The translations under genes were made by a program, and so were the position numbers. DNA of 64,000 bases, from contig JXTB01000001.1 in NCBI GenBank assembly GCA_002914805.1, positions 1,788,791 to 1,852,790 of the forward strand. Direction: 5' to 3'. The DNA is from Parasponia andersonii (lineage: Eukaryota > Streptophyta > Magnoliopsida > Rosales > Cannabaceae). A model generated the notes under the pieces. It was not told the DNA's origin. It ran no database searches and saw only the letters and a list, made by a program, of their open reading frames with translations. Each line of letters starts with the position of its first letter. Position 1 is the first letter of the stretch. Below, one piece after another: positions 38,301 through 48,676 of the stretch.

Positions 38301-39830
38301 AAATTCTACTGCTAATTTTGGATATGCAACGTTTGAGAATAAAAGTAGTAGATCAAGGGAATTCTACCTACATGGCTACTTTGACAGTAAAATCAACACT
38401 TTTGGATCGAATTAAGGCCGCACAAAGTAATAATCCTGCATTGACGAAGTTTCGTGAACTTGCAGAAGCTGAAAAATATAAAGACTTTGTAGTCACCTCA
38501 GACAATGCATTGAGGTTTATCGATCGTTTATGTATTCCTGAACTCAAGAAGGAAATCATACGAGAGGCACATGAGACCCCTTATTCTGTACATCTAGAAA
38601 GTATGAAAATGTATCGTGATTTAACAAAGCACTTCTAGTTGGTCAATATGCCTAGAGATATTCCACAGTTTGTTGAGCATTGTCTCATTTGTCAACAAGT
38701 GAAAGCAGAGCATCAACGACCCTCAGGTTTATTGCAACCACTAATGGTGCCTGAGTGGAATTGAGAGCATATTACTATGGATTTTGTCCTTGGATTACCA
38801 AGAACAAGGAAATATGCAAATTCCATATGGGTGATTGTGGATAGACTTACAAAGTCTGCACACTTTCTTCCGACGTGTAATACCTATTCTATGGACAAGT
38901 ATGCTAACCTTTACATTAATGAAATTGTGAGATTGCATGGAATTCCTGTATCAATTGTGTCCGATCGAGATCCGAAGTTTACCTCTAAATTTTGGAAAAG
39001 TCTACACAAAGCTATGGGTACACAATTAAGGTTTAGCACTGCTTTCCATCTGCAGACTAATGGCCAATCTGAAAGGACGATCCAAATACTTGAAGATATA
39101 TTGAGAGCCTGTATTCTGGATTTTGGTGTTACGTGGAACAACTATCTACCATTGATATAGTTTTCTTATAATAACAGTTACCAGGCGACGATTGATATGG
39201 CACATTATGAGACACTTTATGGTAGGAAGTGTTGTTTCCCGATTCATTGGGATGAAGTTGGTGAGAGAAAAATTCTTTGTCCAGAAATTGTACAGCAAAC
39301 AGCTGATGTTGTGGAAAGAATCAGGAAAAAGATGAAAACAACCCAAAGTCGTCAAAAGAGTTATGCAGATAAGAGATGAAAGGACTTAGAATTTTTAGTT
39401 GGAGACATGATATTTCTTAAAGTTGCACCAATGAAGGGAGTTATGAGATTTGGTGTAAAGGGAAAGCTAAGTCCACGTTTCATTGGACCATTTGAGATTT
39501 TAGAACGAGTTGGGGACATGGCCTATAGATTGGCCTTACTGCCGAGAATTTTTGAGGTACATAATGTATTTCATATCTCAATGTTGAGAAAATATTTGGC
39601 TGATCCATCACATGTTTTAAGTTGCGAAAAGACCTGACATATGAAGAAGTTCCTATTCGAATTTTGGAAAGAGAGGAAAAGGAGTTTCGCAATAAGAAAT
39701 TAAATTGGTCAAGGTTCTTTGGGGCTATCATGCAATGGAAGAGGCAACTTGAGAACGTGAAGATGAGATTAGAGCTTAATATCCGAACTTATTTGGTAAG
39801 TTATAATTTCGAGTACGAAATTATTTTAAG
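35320..39830 (+). pseudogene. Gag-pol region of the Tekay-like element, broken
   Basis: The parts follow the Gypsy order. Gag lies at about 35,340-36,390, with a capsid core around AAHWWE, a basic Asn/Gly/Lys-rich stretch and a degenerate CCHC knuckle (CFKYGKSGHFIKDC). An aspartic protease region is at about 36,440-36,720 (LFDSGVTHSF). Reverse transcriptase is at about 37,000-37,620 ([15 protein letters not shown]), and RNase H at about 37,900-38,280 ([20 protein letters not shown]). Integrase is at about 38,640-39,200 (IVDRLTKSAHF, SDRDPKFTS, NGQSERT). A C-terminal tail is at about 39,400-39,810, with KLSPRFIGPFEI and LTYEEVPIRIL, the usual words before and in the plant chromodomain. It is a fossil with several interruptions. 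Confidence 0.92.
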
Positions 39831-39842
39831 GGGGTAGGAAAT

Positions 39843-42604
39843 TGTAATATCAAGTCTATCCTATAATATGATTTTTTTTGTTTTTCATGTGTTTCAAATC
39901 TATGGTTATGATAAGTGAAACGATTATACACTAATAAAATTTTTGTGAATAGGGTTGCAGTGGAATACACACATGAAAACTAAGTTGGACTACGTGCCTA
40001 ATGAGAAATAAATTTTTATGCATTTACATTTATATGTGATTGTTATAATAATGTGATTAATTTGTATCTATTTTGGAGTTAAGTGAATTATTCTAGTAAT
40101 TATTGTTGTTTAAATCTTAGTCTAGTTTGTTTTTTAGTCCAAATAATTTGATAACAAACTTATATATTTATACTTAAGTTTTAATTAAGCACACATTGTA
40201 TATACGAATAAGTATATCTATTGTTATTATTATTATTATTAAATAAGTGTGAAGCACGTAAAGTTTTAATTTCTACTACTTTATTTGTATGAATTATTAT
40301 AAAGATTTTAATTTATTTTACTACTTATGTATAAATATGATTTAACTTATACTTATATTAAAAAAAAAACGTCGATAGATTTTATTTTTAAAAAAAAATT
40401 TAAGTGACAAAAAGAGAAATGGGAAACTTCCCATAACATGATAAGGTATAACATTAAGTTATACCTGTGGGTTAATAAAAAATAAAAAAAAAAACCTAAG
40501 CCAAAAACTTATATATATATTATGCTCTCTCATGAAAATACAATTAAGCCTCCTCTTAAATTTTTCTACCTATCTTTCTCTCATAGTTCCTTAGATTATT
40601 TGTGATTTCAAGAGTTTTTGCTTAGTTTTCTTCAATTTTCAAGAAGAATGTAAATATTTAAAAATACTCTTTTCTTTAAGTTTATTATTTTTGCTACTGT
40701 TAGATCAAAATTCAACCTATGATATTTAGGGTTAGGATTTTTTTTTTATAACCTGAAATTTTTTTATAACTTGTTTATTTATATGTTAAATTATATTCTG
40801 GAAATTTTTATGATCATAGGGGTTTATTTGAATTCGTTATTAAATTTTTTATTTATATTATCCTTAACATCAGTAAATCTGACAGACTTAATATTCCTGT
40901 TTTTTAACGTTCAAAACCCATGCTATTCATATCTTTTCAACTTGAAATTTTTACTAGACGTTTATCAATTTGTGATTAGGTTTCCAAATATTTTCACGAT
41001 TTTTAGGAATTTCTACGATTAAATATGATTTTCGAAATCTTTATTATTTTGCTGATTTTGGTGCTGATATGAATCCTGATGTAGAATTTCATGAAGAAAA
41101 AGTACTACCTAATGGTCTATTTTGGAGTATATAATTTTTATACATGTTTTATATTATGTTAAAAATAGTTCCATAAAGTTTCAAATTATTTTGATTTAAG
41201 GAAAAATCTATAAAATTCTATCATTGTACATTAGTTTTCAGTTTAACAGTTTTACTCGGTTACAATATTTGGATTCAAAATTATGAAAAATGTAATAAAT
41301 AGTTTCTTATAATTCTGATAATTTTTTTGGTCTTTGTTTATATGTCTTAATGAGTTATACAAATTTTTAGGATAAACCAAAATATATTATTGAATCTAAA
41401 ATTATTTAAGTGTGCCTAGGTTGCTGAATGTTTAGAGATTTGATTTTGTTATGAAAATTATTATGTTGTTTAATGTTATGGATATTTTTCAAACATATAA
41501 AATATGTTTCTTAAGAGCAATGATAGTATGTGTTAATATTTTTTATAATGAATGTTTTTTTGGCATAAATAATAAAAAATAAAGGATAAAGAAGAGGCAC
41601 GTGGTTTCAACAAGGTTGGTTGTGTGGTATTTCACTACAAAAATTTTTTAGGACATGAAGTAAGTAAATCTCACCCTATGTATTTATATGTAAATTTACA
41701 TGTTATTATGTGATGTTATTATGATCATTATGATATGTTGTTATATACTATAATATATTAGATTGCATATTAATTATGACATGAGTATGCACAAGTATTG
41801 CATAAATTGCACAAGTGATTATGATTTTCAAAAAATGATTTTTTCTAAAGCACTATGCAACCAGATTTTGTTCAAAGAAGAATGTTTTTATTTAAGTATG
41901 TGTCAAGTTCTTGAAAGGAGTATGTACACCTGACTGAAAGACCTACAGTCATCATGTTAAGAACAAATGTTTAAACTACGATGCTAGCCATTGTAGTATG
42001 ATAACTATATAGGATTCGAATAGCTACAAGGTTATATGCTTGTCATGACACTATGTTTATGGCTCATCACTTCTGATAGACTTAGCATTACACTATATTG
42101 AGCTCAAATACGAAAGTTTTATGAAATAATAAAGTTTATGATTAAGATGTTTTTCAAACAAGGGGTTTCATAGTTATGATTCTTAAAATACATTATTCAT
42201 AAAACACGACATTCATTATATACATGAGATTTACTTACTGGGCGCAAGATCATCCCATTCTTTTAAAATTTTCAGATGAGTAATAGATCTTTAGAGCTTG
42301 GCTGGCGGCAGTGCTGAAATCCCTAAATGGCGTTAGAACATTTTTAATCGACTTTAAGTTTTATTTTCTTGTATTTGGCTTTTGGATTAAAAATTAAGTG
42401 TTTTTATTTCATAGGTTATTTTGAGTATTAAGTTTTTTGTTTCCGATGTTTTAATAAGAGGTTTTTTTTTTAGTTTAAATATTTTTTTTATTTTAAAAAA
42501 AATTATTACCGGATTTTTTTTTCCTATTTTATTTTAGAAGATGAATACAAAAAAAATTAAACTTTTTCTAGCTTAGGTGCATATTTAAATTAGGGGATGT
42601 GACA
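39843..42604 (+). repeat. 3' LTR of the Tekay-like element
   Basis: This is 2,762 bases, colinear with 32285-35061. The purine-rich tract AAGGGGGTAGGAAA lies directly upstream. The TATA run is at about 40510-40522 and the LTR hairpin at 42240-42251. Confidence 0.92.
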
Positions 42605-42609
42605 TGAAC

Positions 42610-42813
42610 ACTTCACACGAACAATTCTTTATTACTTATTATTAGTCATGAAAATTTTTAGGTATTTGCATAATAGAAAACATAAATATTGCATGTATAT
42701 AATTTGGACATAATATGAAATTTTTCAACAATAAAGAAATAACACTTAAATCCAATTAAAGATTGTTTAAAATGCCAAATAAAAAAACTGCTTTTTAAGG
42801 TATATTCCCAATA
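42610..42813 (-). repeat. Outer Copia 5' LTR, second piece
   Basis: This completes the LTR interrupted at 32284 and ends at 42813 with a changed form of CCCAACA. The next bases, ATCAA, are the right target duplication of the outer element. Confidence 0.85.
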
Positions 42814-42818
42814 ATCAA

Positions 42819-43874
42819 GTTAAGACTAATTTTAGAATTTGAAATTTTTATTAAATGACATAATAATAAAAGGTTGATATGTTGTCCATTTATTCACCAT
42901 ATATATTTAAGAAAAAGGATCCCAAAAATGAATAGAATAAAAAAAAAAAAACACGGTGACTTATCTTATAAGAACCAAAGCTTTTACAGTATTGTTGCAT
43001 TTCACTTTCCAGGATAGAAACAAAACTCCTGAATTCAGAAATGGAGACAGACCATAGCATCATGTTATCATGTGTGATTCTTTCAAAAAATTTGCTCAGA
43101 AACATTGATTTAATTTCCATAGACACAAAAGACCACAAATTAACGCTTGTTTTTGTCAACCATATAATTTTACGGCCAAAGCCAGTGCATCTAGACTTTT
43201 CTTCATAATTATTTTGAACACAGCTCACATGCCTTTGAAACGGAACACACACACACACACATATATATATACACATATATATGTATATTGCTTGTTAATG
43301 AAGGAAATAACAATGTCGACTTACACGAATCGGGGCAGGTTCTAGGTATATCACCGTTACTTGATAGTTTATAATCAACTGTTTTACAAGAAAAATGAGA
43401 GAGACATATCCGTTTCTCTAGTTACAAAAACTCTAATTTTAAATTGGGTATATCAGCTTATGGTACATCGGTTGTTTAGCTATAAAACCTAAAAAAGAAA
43501 AAGAAAACGAAAATGGCATCTGCAACAATGAAGTATCAAAACCAGCTATTTTGCTGAAACCCGATAAACATTTATAGTGTGAATTATGTTATAATAACAA
43601 CTCATGCTTTGATATTTAAACTGTACTTTTACTTGATCTTTTTTTTTCAGATGGATTTTTTTCTTAGAAATTTATTTATCTTTATTTTTTAAAAGCCGAA
43701 TGCTTTTCAATATATATATATATAGATATATATTTTCCTGGTGAGCTACAAAATGAAATCGTCTGTTTCAATTTGCAGTCTCATCCTCTATCACATTCTT
43801 ATTAATCAACCACATGTTGTTTAAGTCAATGCCCCACTGAGACGTGTTTGGGGAAAACAAAAGGAAAAAAAAAA
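42819..43874. other. Intergenic DNA with CA/TA microsatellite
   Basis: No gene is supported. A CA run followed by TA runs lies at about 43248-43288, and another TA run at 43712-43735 could serve as a TATA element for the small frame downstream. The 128-codon minus-strand frame at 42890-43276 begins inside the CA/TA repeat and shows no recognised domain. Confidence 0.5.
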
Positions 43875-44213
43875 ATGAAAATCTGGGAAATGGAACTTTT
43901 AGATCCGGAGTCAAAGAAATTAACGGCGCTAGATGTTCTTCTTCCTCTTCGAGCATATTCATCGGCATCATCGGTCTTCATGGTGGAAAAGTCCAGATTC
44001 ATAGCAGAGGACAATCATACTACAGTATCTAATGATCTAGATCAACCAGGTTCCTTTGCTTTCCAATGGTGCTCTAACTCCTATGTGATAGAGAGAGATC
44101 AACATCACTACTATAGAATCGAACAGTTTCAATTCCAAGTTGTTTCTTCACAGGTTGCGCAAGTATTAAAAAGTTTTATAAGAAAATCCAGGGAAACGTT
44201 CACAGGGAACTGA
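43875..44213 (+). CDS. Small unrecognised protein, 112 residues
   Basis: The frame starts at the first ATG (43875), shortly after an A-rich stretch, and runs to TGA at 44211-44213. The N-terminal part (MKIWEMELLDPESKKLTALDVLLPL) reads like coding sequence, with mixed charged and hydrophobic residues. The rest is rich in Ser, Gln and aromatic residues. I recognise no domain, signal peptide or membrane segment. A TATA run lies about 140 bases upstream. A word like a splice acceptor (TTCTTCACAG) within the frame at about 44145-44154 means part of it could be intronic, and the frame could also be a fragment of a longer gene. Its composition is less AT-rich than its surroundings. It is not known to belong to any nearby element. 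Confidence 0.35.
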   Translation: MKIWEMELLDPESKKLTALDVLLPLRAYSSASSVFMVEKSRFIAEDNHTTVSNDLDQPGSFAFQWCSNSYVIERDQHHYYRIEQFQFQVVSSQVAQVLKSFIRKSRETFTGN

Positions 44214-45345
44214 TGCTTGTGCTTTTCTTGACTTGGACTTCTTTTTTTTTTTTTCTGTGTTTTTGTTTTATTAAACAATTACCGAAATTATAAAAATTTT
44301 GAGTTATCAATCTGGTTTGAGATAACAAAAATTAATGAAGGAAGTGAACAACAAAGAGAAAATAATTCTTGGATTTTGGTTTCATGAATAGAAATTAGAA
44401 AAATTCAAAGCGTCAAATATAAAAACCAGAAAAAAAAATTTTTTTTTTTTAAAATAAGGCTTTGTTAATCTATTACTGATTTCCCAAACATGGCTTAATA
44501 GGTATTAAGCCAAAAGACACGTGGTTGATTAATAGCAATGAGATAGCGGATGAAACTACAATTTGGGATGGAAGAGTTTATTCCAGTGAACTACAAGGTT
44601 TTTTTTTTTATGAATGAGAGATTTCATTTTGGATTCTACGGTAACTTGAACTTGATCCATGAAGATCTTTGTCATACTTAATCTTAGTACGTACTTATTT
44701 CTTCCTATTTGATTCGAAATAGGGTTTCTGATATTTTTACCAACAAAAAAAAAAAATTAATAAAGTACGGTAAGTTGGTTTTTCTTTAAGAAAATATCAT
44801 TTTTTCAAAAAAAATTAGAAAATATTATTTTTAAAAATAGTTGCGAGTTACTAATGTTTAAAACCTGGTTAATAATTATCAATTATAAAGTAGTTATAAA
44901 TATCTTTAGTAATTATTTACTAGTGTTTGAAAACTGGTTACCAGTTATTAATTATTTTCTTAAAATTTATATTTTTTCAAAAATATTTTTAAAAGTGATA
45001 TTTTTCTAAAAAATATGGCACCTTATAAAAAAAATTGAGTCCACTATAAATTTATAATTCTTTTCTAAAATGGCTGGCCTAATTTTCTCATCCAAAATGC
45101 CATAGGCCCATAACTGTATTTTGTGTTCCAAGTTGTTTGGGCCAGTACCCAAAGGAGTAAAGTTTTTCAAAAACTTGGGCAAATTAATTGAATTTTGGAC
45201 GTTTATACCTATTTTTCTAAAAAAATATTACTAGATTTATGACATTTCAAAAATAATAAAAATTATGTATGACTTTTTTAGGACATTTTTTAAAATACTT
45301 CGAGAGCTAAAAAAATGCGGTGGTATTTTAGTACATTAGCGAAAT
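44214..45345. other. Intergenic DNA with a possible small foldback element
   Basis: No gene is seen. AGAAAATATCATTTTT at 44789 and a matching inverted word at 44991-45007 bracket about 219 bases. That segment contains two similar copies of a roughly 40-base unit (about 44849 and 44928) with GTTACTAATG and ACTGGTTA words. It may be a decayed MITE. Homopolymer A/T runs are frequent. Confidence 0.4.
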
Positions 45346-45850
45346 GTCCTATATGTAAATAAATCATAAAAAATCACAAACATTTTCTAAAAACCAATTT
45401 AATTTCTTTCAATGAAATGTCCTATATATAAGTAAATCATAGAAAACTACAAATTTTCCTAAAAATTATTGTGGAATAATTTTTGTTTTTGTAGAATACT
45501 ATGTAGCTAAATAAATCAAAAGAAACTATGAAAGTTTCTTGAAAACTATCATAGTTTCTTTTTTACAAAATACCATGTACCTAAGTAAATCATAGAAAAC
45601 TATGGGAATCATTGTAGTTTACTTTAATAGAATACTTTATAACTAAGTAAATTGCAAGAAATCAAGAAAGTTTCTGCCTAAAAACTATTGTAGTTTTCAT
45701 TTTACAGAATACTCTATAACTAAATAAATCACAGAAAGCTATGAATGTTTCCTAGAAACTATTGTGATTTTTTTATCAAATCATAGGAAATAATGAAAGT
45801 TGCCTAGAAACAATTGTGGTTTCTTTTTTTTTTTTGCAGAATGTCCTATA
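45346..45850. repeat. Degenerate hairpin minisatellite, about seven units
   Basis: Units of roughly 52-79 bases recur seven times, recognisable by TAAATCATAGAAAACTATG followed by TTTCCTAGAAACTATTGTAG and a T-rich end. Anchor words start near 45360, 45433, 45512, 45586, 45648, 45725 and 45779. Several units contain a short dyad, for example AAACTATGA at 45523 with TCATAGTTT at 45549. No coding frame crosses it. Confidence 0.7.
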
Positions 45851-47060
45851 CCAAGAATTGAGTGAGACATTGAACAAAAATACTAGAGAATATGATCAAG
45901 TTATTAAATAATTATATTTTTGAAGTAAAAGCAACGAGAAAACTATTTCATACCAATTTAGTTTTTGATAACAAGAATAGCAATAACTAACTAATTTTTT
46001 TTAGGAGACCAAATTAGATTGAACTAAAAACTAATTTGATTTTTGATTTCTATTTCTTGATTGACTATTGGATTATAATAATCACAACTAATAGTAAAAA
46101 TAGTTTCTAGCTTCTAATATTAGTTTTTAAATGATATCTAAGTAATTATATTTTTCTCATCTTTTCCTACTAATTGACAACCCAATCCATCGATATTTCT
46201 CAATAACTTATTATTATGTGCTTGAGTATGATCAGAATCAAACACCTTGAGCTCATCTTGAAAACTGTTTCTCATTTTACTAAGCCCAAGAAGTCTCTAC
46301 TTTGAACACCACGTAACTTAGATACCAGTTTCCAAGTTTGAAATAAGTTATTAGAAAATAAATTAGTAACTAGTTTTCACTCAATAATTCTATCATAATA
46401 AACTAGTAACTAATTTAGATTCTGATAGTTTAACACTAATAAATTAAGAAACTAATTGCTATTTTGAACAACAATCATCTTGGAAATTAGTTTAGCACCG
46501 AATTTAATACCTAAAAACTCAAAAACCAATACTTGAGTTGATAGTGAGCCACCTTTTAATCACTACTTAATTGTAATATTAGGAACTAAAAAAACAGTCT
46601 CTTATTGTAACACCAAACATTCTAGAAAACCTAATCTAGTTCTCAATTCACACAAACTTAAAATCAGTCTAAAAATTAGAAACTAAGCAATACTATTATC
46701 ATGACTAGACATAGTATTTACAATTGATAAATTATTGTAAAATTCACTAAAAATTTTCCAAGTAAATTATATTTAGTTCACTTGACAAGTAAAAATTATT
46801 CTAACAAGAAAAGAATACAATTGAAAATTGAGATCTCCCCTTAAATCTATCTAATGACAAATAGACATCGTCAATTTATACTCATCACGAGAGACAATGC
46901 ATAAAAAGAGTAATTCCATTATACTCATCACAAGAGACGATGCATAAAAATAGTCATTCCATTAGCAATCATAGAAACGTTTGACTATAATAGATGTGTT
47001 GTTTCTTTAAAGAATTTCATGGCTTACATACAAGTGTTAGCATCTAATATCAGACCCATT
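45851..47060. other. Intergenic DNA with low-order repeats
   Basis: Words such as AACTAATTTGATTTTTGATT and TTAGTAACTAGTTTTC recur between 45900 and 46700 without a clear period. A clean two-copy tandem of 43 bases lies at 46878-46962 (unit beginning ATACTCATCAC). No gene is recognised. Confidence 0.45.
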
Positions 47061-47394
47061 TTATTCCTCAATACAACTCAGGAAATTGGCGACCTTCTCA
47101 ATCATAAGAAATGACCCACACAATTTAAACCCAAAAATGAAAGTGAAGCCCAAGCTGGTGCACCCAACAATGAAGATTGTGACTAACATTCTTGAAGTTA
47201 CTAAAATCAATATATCTAAAACTGAGAGACTGCCATGAGATGTCGTGAGCGAAGAAAGTAGAGAAAAACCAAAAACCCATCTGGATTGCCTTCCTATTGC
47301 TGCCTTTTCCCATGGGCTCACCAATTGCGTCCGAACAATTGAAGAGGTTTTGTTCAAGGATTGGCTCCTGGATAGATCGGCATAGCCGACGCAA
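47061..47394 (-). other. Possible membrane-protein fragment, unassigned
   Basis: Two overlapping minus-strand frames occur here. The one at 47061-47357 (98 codons) encodes three or so hydrophobic stretches (for example LSVLDILILVTSRMLVTIF) and could be part of a small membrane protein. The overlapping frame (47125-47394) is less convincing. I recognise no family. It may equally be chance or a decayed gene fragment. Confidence 0.2.
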
Positions 47395-48676
47395 GAAAGA
47401 TCATCTTCTTAGCCAAGATGAGTAAAGTGGTTATCTTGTATAAAAAGATCGTATAAAAATATGTAAAAGAAAGGAGACCGTAATTTTGGCAATATTTTTT
47501 CAGAAATAGTATGGAGTATCACTTTCCCACTTTAATTTGCAACTTCAAAAGAGGAAATTAGCCCCAGTACAATTTTTGAGCCTAACATTATTAAATATTT
47601 TTCGTACATTATTAAATATTTTTCGTACTTTACTTTTATATGACATGTGTTTACTTGTACACCATAAGTACGATATGATATTATTTTAATAGTTTTTTAA
47701 AAAAATTTTGATACGCACATGAAAGCGCAATTTTATAAGGGGTTGTCAGCTAGCTAACGCGTTATTATTTTCTCAATATTAGTTATTTTTTCTCTTTTTT
47801 TTCCTCGGTTGATTTAAGTAGGTGGTTTTTTTTTTGTTCTTAGCTTATTCTTATCTTTTCATTCTTTTTTTTTCCCCTAATGTATACATGTTTTTATGAC
47901 ACTTTTCAAAATAAGTTTTCATTAGTTCATTTTTTATTGTTAATATTAAACAAAAAAAATTAGTACAAATATTTTATAAAAAATAAGATAAAATAAAATT
48001 TGAAGCAAGAAAAAAGAAAATAGTGGTAGGTATTTATTCTAATTATTAGGCTCATTTGTTTAATCATAAATATCTATCCAATGTATCAATTTTTTTTTTG
48101 CAGTCTGATAGGTGATTTTGGCTAATAACCTAGGTTAATAACTCCATTATTGGCAATTACTTAACAGATTATCTATGGTAATCAATTAGTGGCTCAAAGG
48201 TATGGCTACAAAAAGAAAAATCCAAGAACTTTGGCATGGTATTTGATAAAGTGGAGGGTAGTTAATTGTTTATTAATTAAAAGAGAAAAAATTACAAGAT
48301 TACCATAGGTAACCTTTACCTACTGCATCAGAAAAATACGAAAGAGAACTGTGTGTTACTACCGGATATTCTACCCATTTACCTATAACATCATGGTAAT
48401 CAAAAAGAGAATTATGCGCTCCTGATTGAAAAAATTAAATAAAATATGGGTTTACTATATGTATCTTGGTATCAAGAAAGTAGGAAGAAAAATTGGGCAT
48501 TCCTTATTTTTTTTTAAAAAAATTTTCATTAATATCATACTATGTTACCTTAAGTATAATACTATGTTACTATAATACTTCTAATAATTTTTCCTTTTTA
48601 AACCTAGATATTATACTTATGGAAACTAAGTAAGATACCTATGATAATTTTTATTTTTATTGAGTAGGATATATAT
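47395..48676. other. Intergenic DNA, AT-rich
   Basis: No gene is seen. Two nearly identical words (ATTATTAAATATTTTTCGTAC) lie side by side near 47590-47630. From about 48120 to 48670 words such as TTACCATAGGTAAC and CTTATGGAAACTAAG recur loosely. They continue at 51215-51330 on the other side of the solo LTR, so the LTR landed in an existing degenerate repeat. Confidence 0.45.

Larger units (their letters stand above)
32285..42604 (+). mobile_element. Ty3/Gypsy chromovirus, Tekay/Del-like, structurally complete, broken
   Basis: The element has two long LTRs (32285-35061 and 39843-42604), a primer binding site, all the usual gag-pol parts in Gypsy order and a purine-rich tract before the 3' LTR. 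It is flanked by an exact TGAAC duplication (32280-32284 and 42605-42609). The tail after the integrase has words typical of Tekay/Del chromodomain elements. The LTRs look about 92-93 percent alike in about 235 bases by eye, which suggests an age of a few million years. The coding region has several breaks, roughly half a dozen or more. It is inserted in the 5' LTR of the outer Copia. Confidence 0.93.
869..42813 (-). mobile_element. Outer Ty1/Copia retrotransposon (Angela/BARE-like), base of the nest, broken
   Basis: The element reads on the minus strand. Its 5' LTR is 30844-32284 plus 42610-42813, and its 3' LTR is 869-1187 plus 9745-11063. LTRs begin near TGTTGGGAATATGCCC, the usual start in the Angela/BARE group. 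Flanking bases are GTCAA (864-868) and ATCAA (42814-42818), a five-base duplication with one difference. Once the later insertions are removed, about 10 kb remains, close to the 9.4 kb sister copy at 12258-21695. Remnants of GAG-pre-integrase, integrase and reverse transcriptase are recognisable. The two LTRs look roughly 80-82 percent alike in a sample of about 300 bases read by eye, so this is the oldest layer, probably several million years old. It is heavily broken, with many interruptions. Confidence 0.85.

Noticed and set aside
42890-43276. A 128-codon minus-strand frame
   Set aside because: It starts in a CA/TA microsatellite and shows no recognisable domain or conserved block.
43848-43874. 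An upstream start for the 112-residue frame
   Set aside because: The codon there is TTG, not ATG. The first ATG in frame is at 43875.
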